Assembly: GCA_013414765.1 (NCBI GenBank)
Contig: CP058708.1
Coordinates: 2,475,553 to 2,539,552 of the forward strand
Direction: 5' to 3'
Length of the DNA: 64,000 bases
Origin: Candidatus Accumulibacter cognatus
GTDB lineage: Bacteria > Pseudomonadota > Gammaproteobacteria > Burkholderiales > Rhodocyclaceae
Position 1 is the first letter of the stretch, and every line of letters starts with the position of its first letter. The notes under the pieces are model-generated. The model had not been told where the DNA came from. It saw nothing but the letters and a program-made list of their open reading frames with translations, and made no database searches. This document shows positions 21,983 to 28,832 of the stretch, piece by piece. Made by a program: the position numbers and the translations under genes.

Positions 21983-22130
21983 TCGGTTTTTCCAAATAGC
22001 GATAACGCGAAGTTTCCCGATCGGTTTCCCGACGAGAAGCGCCAGAGATTCGACGCCCCCTACCCATACCGCCAGCAATGCCCCTGCGGCCCGCAGAATC
22101 GCGCTACAGCGAACGATCAGCGCCGGCTGC
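21983..22130. repeat. dispersed imperfect repeat, copy B
   Basis: Counterpart of 19401-19560 with the same block order. A third partial copy of its 3' half (CCCCTGCGG ... AATCGCGC ... CGAACGATC) lies at about 18963-19003, where the ParB remnant breaks off. The surrounding gap 21772-22331 shows no intact gene. Minus-strand 22255-22290 again resembles the GYRLAPE end motif of the Cys-motif protein. Confidence 0.5.
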
Positions 22131-22331
22131 TTACATGGGGGGGTAGCGCCGGCCAGTCACGGCCCGTATCTCGTACCGTCGCAATACTGACGTTGAACGT
22201 TTTTTTATGGCGCTTTCCGTGGTGGCACACTCGTCGCACTCTTGCCGGATCTCCGGCGCCAGCCGATAGCCGCGGGCTTGCCGACGACGCAGCCGGCACG
22301 CGACCGATTCTCGCCATCCTGCGAAACAGAT

Positions 22332-22967
22332 TCAGCCCTCGCGGTTCAGCACGTCGTCCATGCCGGCCAGCCGCCAGTCAATGCTGGCGAACCGCTTCAT
22401 GGCCCCGGCCAGCGATGCCTCGGCAAAGCCAAGATACTCGGCAGTCAGCCGGTTGAAGGTGCGCCAGTGCATACCCTTTGGCTTGCCGCCTTCGCCGTTC
22501 AGAATGCCCGGCTCCCAGCCAAGCCGCCGCCGGATGGTGTCCGCCCGCCGCATCGCTCGATCATCGTTCGTTTCCCGCTGGCACGGATAGGCCAGCCTGT
22601 GACAGTGCCGACAGGCGAAGATTGAACCGCCGAAGAGGATCGCCACGCGCCGCCTACATCCTCTCGCCGGGCAAAGAAACCACGCCCGCCGCCCGCCAAG
22701 GTGGCAGGGTGTCCATTCCAGATGAACTGGGTATTCTATCGGTTGCCACTCTCCACCATCGCATCGGCTTCGGTAGTTGAGAATCACGCGGTCAACTTCC
22801 ATTCGCATCTGGATGGATGCCACCTCTACGCCATGACGAGTCCATTGCCAGCCGAAGGCTAGGCCCGGTGTCAGCAGTCCATCGCGTTGCAGCCGCCGAA
22901 TATCCAGCGTCCGCATGTCGCTTGTCGTGGCCTTGCCCCACTGTCGCCCGCTACCGTATCCGCCCAT
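22332..22967 (-). CDS. conserved island protein with zinc-finger-like cysteines (GGYGSG family)
   Basis: 211 residues starting MGGYGSGR. The pattern SLD/TLDIRRLQRDGLL, then TPCHLGGRRAWFLCP, CPARGC and CRHC, is shared by hypothetical proteins common in proteobacterial prophages and islands (recognised by memory, no function known). The paired CxxxxC and CxxC motifs suggest a zinc-binding or DNA-contacting role. GAGGG lies 6 nt before the ATG. Last gene of the seven-gene minus-strand operon, 25 nt after the preceding gene. Confidence 0.75.
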   Translation of the reverse strand: MGGYGSGRQWGKATTSDMRTLDIRRLQRDGLLTPGLAFGWQWTRHGVEVASIQMRMEVDRVILNYRSRCDGGEWQPIEYPVHLEWTPCHLGGRRAWFLCPARGCRRRVAILFGGSIFACRHCHRLAYPCQRETNDDRAMRRADTIRRRLGWEPGILNGEGGKPKGMHWRTFNRLTAEYLGFAEASLAGAMKRFASIDWRLAGMDDVLNREG

Positions 22968-22992
22968 CGCCGCCCTCGCAGATTTTCCGAAA

Positions 22993-23454
22993 TCATTTGG
23001 TAAGTTGCCTTGCCATCACCGCCGCCGATTCGCCGGAATCGCCCGCCGTTGCTCGCTTTTCGGTGGTTTCCGGTATGGGTAGCTTTCTCACCAATTCCTG
23101 AGCAATTGCAGCCCGAATACTTTCCTCCCAGTCGTCGTTCTCATGCAAATCGGGGTATCGCTCGCGGTTGATCAGCGGCTGTGCCAGCCGTTCTGCTACC
23201 GGGTCGCGGCCAGCCCATTGATTGACGACCACGGTCAGCGGAGTCGGCGCTTTGGTTTCCGGCTTCCCGACAAGGTATTGCGCCAACCAGGCCCGCGCCG
23301 CAGGGTCGCCTTCCTTAGCCAGTTGCAGGGTTCCGGCGACCACATCCCGCCAATCGTCAAGGGTCACGGTATCCAATAGCACGCCCATGTAATCGGTTTC
23401 GGTGCGCCGATGCGCTCCCGCCCCATGGATGAATCCTTGCTTCGCTCTTGCCAT
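22993..23454 (-). CDS. hypothetical protein, possible small-subunit-like adaptor
   Basis: 153 residues, soluble. The N-terminus is basic, followed by VTLDDWRDVVAGTLQLAKEGDPAARAWLAQYLVGKP, a pattern seen in small phage proteins that act before packaging or in DNA handling. That similarity is loose, so no function is assigned. A near-perfect Shine-Dalgarno (AAGGAGG) precedes two adjacent ATGs; the second (23454) has the better spacing. The stop of the upstream gene overlaps this start. Confidence 0.65.
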   Translation of the reverse strand: MARAKQGFIHGAGAHRRTETDYMGVLLDTVTLDDWRDVVAGTLQLAKEGDPAARAWLAQYLVGKPETKAPTPLTVVVNQWAGRDPVAERLAQPLINRERYPDLHENDDWEESIRAAIAQELVRKLPIPETTEKRATAGDSGESAAVMARQLTK

Positions 23455-24104
23455 CATTCACCTCCTTTCTGGATCAGTCCCGGCCAGTGCTCGCGGCCCG
23501 TCCGTTGATTGGTGTCATTAGCGTTCGGCGCATAGCCCGCGCACCGTTGGGGCATGTCGGGCGATGCCGGTCGATAGCCGACGATCGCCGACACCCGCCC
23601 GCCAGGTCGAGCGACCACGCAGACGCCACCGCGCAGATTGCCGCACTGCGAACAGCATCGCCGGTCGTCGTCGGCGATCGCCTTCGCCCGGCCCAGGTAG
23701 TACGCCCTCGCGCCGTCGTCATGCCTGCACCGTTCGATCACTTCGACAATCATCGAAGTGTCGTTCTCGCCAATACTGGCCAGCCAGGTCTGGATCGCCG
23801 TTTCCTCTTCGGCGGCCAGCAGTGTGTCGGGTTGCCGCCGGCCCGGCTCGATCGGCTCCGCCGCCAGCGCACTCGGATAGCCGGCAAGCGCCTCGGCATG
23901 GTTAGCCGCCGGCGAGAAGGCCACCGTCAGCGGCTCGCGGTCGGCGAAGTGGAGCAGCCAACGATAATGAGGGGTTGCGACTTCTGCGACTTCTGCGACT
24001 TCTGCGCCTTGAGTGCTTGTCTTTGGGTTGCAAAGTCGCAGAGTCGCAAGAGTCGCAAGGGGTGCTTGTGGGAAATGTCCTATTTCGCCAGGATCAAACC
24101 ACAT
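23454..24104 (-). CDS. island protein with C-terminal cysteine motif
   Basis: 216 residues, unknown function. The N-terminal part contains a short repeat (EVAEVAEVA) before a conserved block PHYRWLLHFADREPLTV and HAEALAGYPSALAAEP. The C-terminus has a Cys cluster (CSQCGNLRGGVC ... RCAGY) followed by GREHWPGL, seen in many integrative-element proteins next to DUF3987 genes. The ATG at 24104 overlaps the DUF3987 stop by 11 nt. Upstream in-frame ATGs lie inside that gene. The Cys cluster suggests metal binding. Confidence 0.7.
   Translation of the reverse strand: MWFDPGEIGHFPQAPLATLATLRLCNPKTSTQGAEVAEVAEVATPHYRWLLHFADREPLTVAFSPAANHAEALAGYPSALAAEPIEPGRRQPDTLLAAEEETAIQTWLASIGENDTSMIVEVIERCRHDDGARAYYLGRAKAIADDDRRCCSQCGNLRGGVCVVARPGGRVSAIVGYRPASPDMPQRCAGYAPNANDTNQRTGREHWPGLIQKGGE
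23977..24003. repeat. 9-bp tandem repeat, three units (GCGACTTCT)
   Basis: Three perfect units inside the Cys-motif gene, encoding a Glu-Val-Ala triplet repeat on the minus strand. Changes in copy number would keep the frame. Confidence 0.8.
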
Positions 24105-25725
24105 GGTGCAGCACCTTCCATGAAAACTTTGCGCGCACCCCATCAACCACAGTGCCGGAGTCGTTTTCCAACAGATAGCCGTTGTCCACAAGTTCCTTGA
24201 TGGACGCCATCAATCGCGGCTTGTTGCGCAGATGAGAAGGCCCGCCGTTCAATACCTGCTTCGACCTGAACATGGTGATGTCGCGGTCTTTCAGCCACGA
24301 TGACAGGCTTTCCGCGTCGAGTACCGACTGAGGAATCGCAGCAGCGCCGCGAATGCGAAGCGCCTCGCGCAAGTACCACTGCATGATGATCAGCGCCCGC
24401 TCAAGGTGCAGTCTATCCACCTCTCGCGCCGCCAATCCAGAGTCGATAGCGGTCATCACGCCGGCAATGCGGCAGGCATTTTCAAGCGCTTTTGACGTGC
24501 GGTCGGGCAGTTCGGCCAGATCGGCGCCGGGTGCCATCAGCGTTTCAAACTGGTTTTGAGCAACCACAGCTAGATCCACCGCTTCACCACTGAGGGGCAA
24601 TTCGGCCGGCGTAAGCTCCTGCGGATTTTTTCCAGTGCAGGGCGGCACCTCCATCAGCGTCTTGAGGACCGCGAAAAGGCGTTTGATTTCTCGCCGATCC
24701 TCGGGCTTCTCGAAGCGCTCAACATGCCGGCGCCCAATCGTGCTTTCTGGCCACGCGACAAGACAGCGGGACAGCAGCCCTTGCCCGTTCGCCATGCGAT
24801 CCGACAGCAAGAGCGTCATCACATCGGGCTGCGCAAGTTGATGCAGCGCCATGCGGCGCCCGTAGAGGATGGATGCACCGTCGCCAGCGCGCACGCGGTC
24901 AAAGGGCGATCCGTCCCAAATCTTGCACCAGCGCGCCATCGTCTTGAGTGCATTGTCAGAATTCAGAGCGTGCCCACCGATCAGCAAACCGCCCTCATCC
25001 GAAAATAGCGCCATGCTGGGTTGCGCGCTGGCCATCAACTTGAACTGGCCTTCGACCGTCGGATCCGTCAGGAACCTCAGCGGCATGACGGGGGGAATCG
25101 GTTGTTCACCCACCGCCTGAACCGCTCGCAGAACATCGTCAGCGGTTGCAGGTGCAGTGCCGGATTTCTTGCTCGTTGCTGCGCGCCTTGCCGCGTCGGC
25201 CGCCTGCTTCCACGAATCCAGCGCCAATTCATAGGCGGCAAGATCGACTTGATAGGACTCTAAATCATCTCGCTCCTGCTTCTTGGCGGCGCCGAGAACG
25301 ACATCATCAACCCCGCTTTTTCGCTCGCCGGACTGGCCGACAGTGAGCAGAAAAAGTGACAACGGCCGGAGCTTTCCCCAGGGCAGCAGCACGTCGAAAT
25401 GGGGCTGCGCCGCGAGCGATGCCGCAGCCAGTACAGACTGGCAGCACATGGCCAGCGGCGCCTTGATGGTTTCGTGCAGAGCTTGTGCAGCCTCGCCCAG
25501 AATCACGCCCAGCGCCGCAACGGGGTAAGGTTCGGCCGGGGGAACCGATGCCCTCAGCGGCTCAGGATCGCGCCGCAGAAGCGCAGAATCGCCCGCTGGT
25601 GGCCGTTCCTCGATTGGCCGTTTCATTGCGGGCACCAGGGCGCCTCGTGCGGTCGGCATGTTGAGGATATGCTCGGATGCCAAGTCATCAAGAAACGATT
25701 GCCCGCGTTCAGCGCCTCTATCCAT
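24094..25725 (-). CDS. DUF3987 (YfjI-type) ATPase/replication protein
   Basis: 543 residues, a hallmark of proteobacterial integrative elements and P4-like satellites. A P-loop-like motif GQSGERKS lies near residue 130, and LFSDEGGLLIGG near residue 250. The C-terminal region (residues 480-543) looks like a winged helix (RSKQVLNGGPSHLRNKPRLMASIKELVDNGYL). It probably acts in element replication as a primase/helicase-like factor; this is family-context inference, as biochemistry is poorly known. The start overlaps the preceding gene by 8 nt. Confidence 0.8.
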   Translation of the reverse strand: MDRGAERGQSFLDDLASEHILNMPTARGALVPAMKRPIEERPPAGDSALLRRDPEPLRASVPPAEPYPVAALGVILGEAAQALHETIKAPLAMCCQSVLAAASLAAQPHFDVLLPWGKLRPLSLFLLTVGQSGERKSGVDDVVLGAAKKQERDDLESYQVDLAAYELALDSWKQAADAARRAATSKKSGTAPATADDVLRAVQAVGEQPIPPVMPLRFLTDPTVEGQFKLMASAQPSMALFSDEGGLLIGGHALNSDNALKTMARWCKIWDGSPFDRVRAGDGASILYGRRMALHQLAQPDVMTLLLSDRMANGQGLLSRCLVAWPESTIGRRHVERFEKPEDRREIKRLFAVLKTLMEVPPCTGKNPQELTPAELPLSGEAVDLAVVAQNQFETLMAPGADLAELPDRTSKALENACRIAGVMTAIDSGLAAREVDRLHLERALIIMQWYLREALRIRGAAAIPQSVLDAESLSSWLKDRDITMFRSKQVLNGGPSHLRNKPRLMASIKELVDNGYLLENDSGTVVDGVRAKFSWKVLHHVV

Positions 25726-26143
25726 GGGACAACCCCGCCGCCGTGATCGCCGCCTGAATCCGGCTCGCGGCCAGAATCAGGCGCTCGCGGTCCACTTCAG
25801 TGAACGGCTCGCCGGCCAGCAGCGCCACTGCTGCCGCCGCGACCACCATCGCCTCGAAGGCGACGCAGCGCAACACATCGCTGGCAGGGAATGGGCGGCG
25901 TTCGCTCTTGGCATGATGCGTCAGCTTCTCGGGGAACAGGTCGCTTGGCTGAAGTCCAATGGCGTCGAGAATGTCAGGGACCGAATCCCCGCCGAAGTCG
26001 TGAAGGAGCAGCACGCCTTCATCGGTCTCCCGCACCGCTCCCGACATGTGGCGGTCCTTGCGGGTGGGAACGCGAAACTGCCAGCGGCCTGGTCCGGTCT
26101 GCCGGTGCTCAACGCGAGACAAGAATTTCTCGGTGGGAGTCAT
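25718..26143 (-). CDS. primase zinc-finger-like protein lacking zinc ligands
   Basis: 141 residues. The N-terminal 75 residues follow the plan of CHC2/primase-type zinc domains that precede replication genes: a GPGRWQFRVPTRKD block, a turn, VLLLHDFGGDSVPDILDAIGL, then DLFP. In the usual versions these read RCPAH and HCFAGC; here the Cys positions are Val and Asp, so zinc cannot be bound in the usual way. The C-terminus is an Ala-rich helical segment. The ATG at 26143 is fixed by a 4-nt ATGA overlap with the small gene upstream. Confidence 0.65.
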   Translation of the reverse strand: MTPTEKFLSRVEHRQTGPGRWQFRVPTRKDRHMSGAVRETDEGVLLLHDFGGDSVPDILDAIGLQPSDLFPEKLTHHAKSERRPFPASDVLRCVAFEAMVVAAAAVALLAGEPFTEVDRERLILAASRIQAAITAAGLSHG

Positions 26144-26307
26144 CGCCGCCCCCTGTTCCATGACTTTTTCTGCTGCCGATTGCGCGAGGGTTTGGCGAGA
26201 TTGAACCAGCCTATCACCGGATCGCTTCCGGTATGATTGCGGCTATCGGTAGTCTTTGGGGTCGCACTGGTTCCCCGCCAGTTGCGGCCCTTGTTGTTTT
26301 TGGTCAT
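26140..26307 (-). CDS. 55-residue basic protein, coupled between AlpA-like and primase-like genes
   Basis: A short reading frame of 55 codons starting ATG at 26307, beginning MTKNNKGRNWRGTS and ending RNRQQKKSWNRGRR. It is strongly basic and Asn/Arg-rich. GGAG lies 8 nt before the ATG. It starts 13 nt after the AlpA-like stop, and its own stop overlaps the next start (ATGA). Position and coupling argue that it is real. Not recognised; it may bind nucleic acid by charge. Confidence 0.6.
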   Translation of the reverse strand: MTKNNKGRNWRGTSATPKTTDSRNHTGSDPVIGWFNLAKPSRNRQQKKSWNRGRR

Positions 26308-26320
26308 GTCGTCGCTCCGG

Positions 26321-26638
26321 TCAGGCCGCGAGGGCTTTGCGAAGCTCGCCGACGTTCCAAGCTGTGATTCGCTGAGAGAGTTTTCGGGGTGATGGCAGAT
26401 CGCCGCGCTTGACCAAGCGCCAAACCGTTGCGGCCGAGCACGCCTTCAGCGCCTTGACTACCGGCAGCCGGACACTGGCCGAATCGGGCAGGGAGTCAAA
26501 ATTCTTGAGTGCGTCAGGGATGCTGATTTCCTTGACGCGAACAGGCGCCGGGTCTTGAAAAGCCGCCTCGATGGCGCTGGCGCTGGCGATGGCCGACCGA
26601 ATTGATGCTGCCGGGATGTTGCGGGTTTTTGCGTTCAT
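26321..26638 (-). CDS. AlpA-family / excisionase-like helix-turn-helix regulator
   Basis: 105 residues. The C-terminal half reads VKALKACSAATVWRLVKRGDLPSPRKLSQRITAWNVGELRKAL, the MerR-type winged helix of AlpA-like proteins that control integrase expression and excision in P4-like elements. The N-terminal 50 residues are Ala/Ser-rich. The ATG at 26638 is chosen over an in-frame TTG at 26662. First gene of the minus-strand replication operon. Three tandem 10-bp repeats and an inverted repeat lie upstream and are likely control sites. Confidence 0.8.
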   Translation of the reverse strand: MNAKTRNIPAASIRSAIASASAIEAAFQDPAPVRVKEISIPDALKNFDSLPDSASVRLPVVKALKACSAATVWRLVKRGDLPSPRKLSQRITAWNVGELRKALAA

Positions 26639-26729
26639 ATGCGCGTTGCTCTTTCTCGCCAAAAGGCGAAAAAAGCAGTCTCGAACGCGCCCAAAGAGCT
26701 ACGACAACCGGCCAAACTAATTTTTTGGC

Positions 26730-26760
26730 TAGATAAGTGTAGATAAGCGTAGATAAGTAT
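26730..26760. repeat. three tandem 10-bp repeats (TAGATAAGYG/TA)
   Basis: AGATAAGTGT, AGATAAGCGT and AGATAAGTAT follow each other with exact 10-bp period, next to an A/T-rich stretch (CTAATTTTTTGG). They could be iterons or operator sites for the AlpA-like protein, about 95 bp upstream of its start. Confidence 0.75.
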
Positions 26761-26772
26761 CGTATAGTGTCG

Positions 26773-26785
26773 TAGCGTCTCGCTA
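26773..26785. promoter_or_regulatory. inverted repeat TAGCG-TCT-CGCTA
   Basis: Perfect 5-bp arms with a 3-bp centre, upstream of the tandem repeats in the alpA control region. A short operator-like palindrome. Confidence 0.4.
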
Positions 26786-26814
26786 AGGCGCGTTCAAAAC
26801 TGCTTGCTTGATGG

Positions 26815-27120
26815 TTGGCAAATTTTGATCGCCGGGCGGGTGCTGGTAACATCCCCCGGCAACCTCCTATGCCATGCGCTTTCTCATGCGGCATGGCAAG
26901 ACGGCATAATACACTATTCCTCGAAGATATCCACAGCCGGCTGCCGACTTATTCACAGGCCGCTTTCGTGGATCTCATCGGCAGCACCTTGCCGGCAGCC
27001 GGCGCCACCGTTGCGCAGAACTTCGCCCAATCGGCCATGAGTCTGCGCCGCTTCTCGATCAGATCGCCGCGAGCCAGGCGCCGTATATCAAGTTGTACGC
27101 TTGAGCGTGACCACGTTTGA
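26815..27120 (+). CDS. hypothetical protein between replication operon and integrase, doubtful
   Basis: 101-residue frame divergent from the AlpA-like operon. The middle part reads AFVDLIGSTLPAAGATVAQNFAQSAMSLRR, which looks protein-like. The next 20 codons are better in another frame (LLDQIAASQAPYIKLYA, stop near 27105), so a frameshift is possible. It overlaps the integrase 3' end. It also contains two DnaA-box-like 9-mers, so the segment may be an origin rather than a gene. Confidence 0.3.
   Translation: MANFDRRAGAGNIPRQPPMPCAFSCGMARRHNTLFLEDIHSRLPTYSQAAFVDLIGSTLPAAGATVAQNFAQSAMSLRRFSIRSPRARRRISSCTLERDHV
26927..26957. other. two DnaA-box-like 9-mers (putative origin element)
   Basis: ATATCCACA (26927-26935, 8 of 9) and TTATTCACA (26949-26957, fits TTATNCACA) start 22 bp apart, two helical turns, on the same face. 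Together with the tandem 10-mers and AT tract 170 bp away they suggest an element origin. Confidence 0.4.
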
Positions 27121-28404
27121 TGCGCCGCTGGTCAGCAGTTCGAGCCGTTCCCCTAGCAGCCGCCAGCCTTTCCGCTGTTCCGCTTCCAACGATTGCCGCT
27201 GATAGATGCGCTCAAGCGGGTTCCTCTGCTGATGGTTCAGCATCCTCTCAATCACGTAGGGGGGCGTTCCAAGCTCGCCGGCCAGTGTTGCCGCCGTTCG
27301 CCGCAAGTCATGGGGCGTCCAATCGCCGCCAGTCAGTTTCAACGACGCGACAGCCAAACTACGGTTCTGCATCGGCGCGCCTTCGCGCTGCCTGTCACCG
27401 ATCTGTTTCGTGATGCTTTTCACGCACACATGGCTGTCCTCCTTGTTTTCTGCGGGGAACACCCACTGAGAATTCCCCGACGTTGGCTTGAGCACTTCGA
27501 ACCACTTGACGGCAAAATCTGACAGATAGATGCGGTGCTCCTTGGCATTCTTGGCAACATCGGAAGGAATCGTCCAGACCTTCCCCTCCAGATCGACAGC
27601 AGACCAACGTGCTTGGCTGATTTCCCCTACCCGGCAGCCAGTGGCCAGCATGATCCATAGCGCGGCTTCTGTGCGCTTCTGGAGTTTCGCCTCTGGAATC
27701 TTGGCGCGTAGCTCCCTGATTTCCGCTTCGCTCAGAACGCGGTCACGTTCAACTTTCGCGCCGCCAAACTGAGCTTTGTTCAATCCATCGCAAGGGTTCG
27801 CCTCAATGATCTGTCTGGCCTTTGCAAAGTTGAACATCTGGTTCATGTCGGCAAGCAAGTAATTGGCAATGACCGGCGATCCCCGACGAACGACGCTATC
27901 CAGCAAGGCAGCCACCATGCCTCGGGTCACGTCCTCAGCAGGAACCGCGCCCAGTACTGGCAGAACATCCTTGCCGAACGAACGCCGTATCTCGGCACCC
28001 CCATCTTTGCGCTTGTGCGAGAGATAGTCAGCCTGCCACCGATCAAGCAAGGCCCGTACTGTAAGCCGGGCAGCAACCTTTGCCGCTGCTGCAGCCGCCG
28101 CAATCGTGGCTGCTGCCTTAGCCGCTTCTTCGGCCTCTTTAGCCAGAACAGGATCTATACCTTGACGACGCATGGCTGATAGCTCATTTGCCCCGACTCG
28201 CGCAGCAGCTAGGCCCATGTCGCCGTACACGCCAAGTTGCATCTTTCGGGGTTGTCCGTTCATGGTGTAGCGGTAGAACCAAACCTGCCTCGCTTCCCCT
28301 GCGCGAACCCGCAGATATAACCCATCGCCGTCAGACAAGTATCGTTCCCCCGTAACGACCTTGGCGGCAGCAGCTTCAAGACTTTTCACGTTGTACTTGC
28401 CCAT
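27088..28404 (-). CDS. int: tyrosine recombinase (P4-type island integrase)
   Basis: Integrates and excises the island at tRNA-Arg. The 438-residue protein has an N-terminal arm-binding domain (YLSDGDGLYLRVRAGEARQVW), an Ala-rich linker, a core-binding SAM-like region, and the catalytic domain. The active-site residues are visible: Arg in GCRVGEIS, HDLRRT (HxxR), the His in LNHQ and the nucleophile Tyr in ERIYQR. The ATG at 28404 has GGGAG 8 nt upstream; a GTG three codons earlier is the alternative. It reads away from attR, 205 bp inside it. Length and architecture are complete, so the enzyme may be active. Confidence 0.93.
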   Translation of the reverse strand: MGKYNVKSLEAAAAKVVTGERYLSDGDGLYLRVRAGEARQVWFYRYTMNGQPRKMQLGVYGDMGLAAARVGANELSAMRRQGIDPVLAKEAEEAAKAAATIAAAAAAAKVAARLTVRALLDRWQADYLSHKRKDGGAEIRRSFGKDVLPVLGAVPAEDVTRGMVAALLDSVVRRGSPVIANYLLADMNQMFNFAKARQIIEANPCDGLNKAQFGGAKVERDRVLSEAEIRELRAKIPEAKLQKRTEAALWIMLATGCRVGEISQARWSAVDLEGKVWTIPSDVAKNAKEHRIYLSDFAVKWFEVLKPTSGNSQWVFPAENKEDSHVCVKSITKQIGDRQREGAPMQNRSLAVASLKLTGGDWTPHDLRRTAATLAGELGTPPYVIERMLNHQQRNPLERIYQRQSLEAEQRKGWRLLGERLELLTSGASNVVTLKRTT

Positions 28405-28448
28405 GTTGTACACTCCCTTTGTGAAGATATTCCCTTCGGGACCTCTCC

Positions 28449-28470
28449 GGGTACAAGTCAGGGTACAAGT
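28449..28470. repeat. right arm-type integrase repeats GGGTACAAGT
   Basis: Two direct copies at 28449-28458 and 28461-28470 with the same orientation, 12-bp period and flanking TTGGA as at the left end. They lie between the integrase start and attR, so they may also overlap its promoter. Confidence 0.6.
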
Positions 28471-28608
28471 TGGATTGATTCAGTGCGGCATTCCTTGACA
28501 CCCCTTGAGACACAGTATAGACGAGTTTTTATACTAGAACAACAAGTTACATTTTTTTGAGGCGTTCAGGATGTTTCAGGAAGTGTCAAAAAAAGCCACT
28601 GTACCTAA

Positions 28609-28664
28609 CTACGAACCAAGGGGTAGGGCGTTCGAATCGCTCCGGGCGCGCCAATAGAATCAAG
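28609..28664 (+). repeat. attR: right 56-bp direct repeat, tRNA-Arg 3' fragment
   Basis: 54 of 56 identical to 16900-16955. It lacks the 5' half of the tRNA, so it is not a functional tRNA gene. Confidence 0.9.
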
Positions 28665-28669
28665 GTGAA

Positions 28670-28697
28670 GGGTTAGGTAGAAATACCTGACCCTTTT
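28670..28697 (+). terminator. rho-independent terminator after attR (original tRNA terminator)
   Basis: Stem GGGTTAGGTA / TACCTGACCC (one G-T pair) with GAAA loop, followed by TTTT. It sits the same distance behind attR as the island terminator behind attL, so it probably ended the tRNA transcript before insertion. Confidence 0.75.
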
Positions 28698-28832
28698 CTC
28701 GTTTTCCGGATTAGGCGTGTGGTCACGCAGCGGCACAACCTGTACCCCTGGTTGGTACGACTGCTTCCCACCGCCACCGTCATCTCGAACTCCCGTTCCT
28801 CGGATGGTGGAACGTCATTCAAGGTTGTCGCA

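Larger units (their letters stand above)
16900..28664. mobile_element. 11.7-kb tRNA-Arg-integrated genomic island with restriction-modification cargo
   Basis: Bounded by 56-bp tRNA-derived direct repeats, with a tyrosine integrase next to the right end and paired arm-type repeats at both ends. It carries an AlpA-like regulator, a DUF3987 ATPase operon of the type found in cryptic phage satellites, several small unknown proteins, a decayed ParB-like gene and an R-M pair. No capsid, tail, relaxase or type IV secretion genes are seen, so it is either a satellite/integrative element that relies on a helper or a degraded relic. Replication-type genes are intact, suggesting recent activity. Confidence 0.88.

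Noticed and set aside
28609-28664. Second tRNA-Arg gene
   Set aside because: Only the 3' half is present; acceptor 5' strand, D arm and half of the anticodon arm are missing.
28602-28679. TACCTAAC and GTTAGGTA flanking attR, resembling attC core boxes
   Set aside because: The right copy is part of the terminator stem and the segment between is a tRNA fragment, so the resemblance to an integron site is probably chance.
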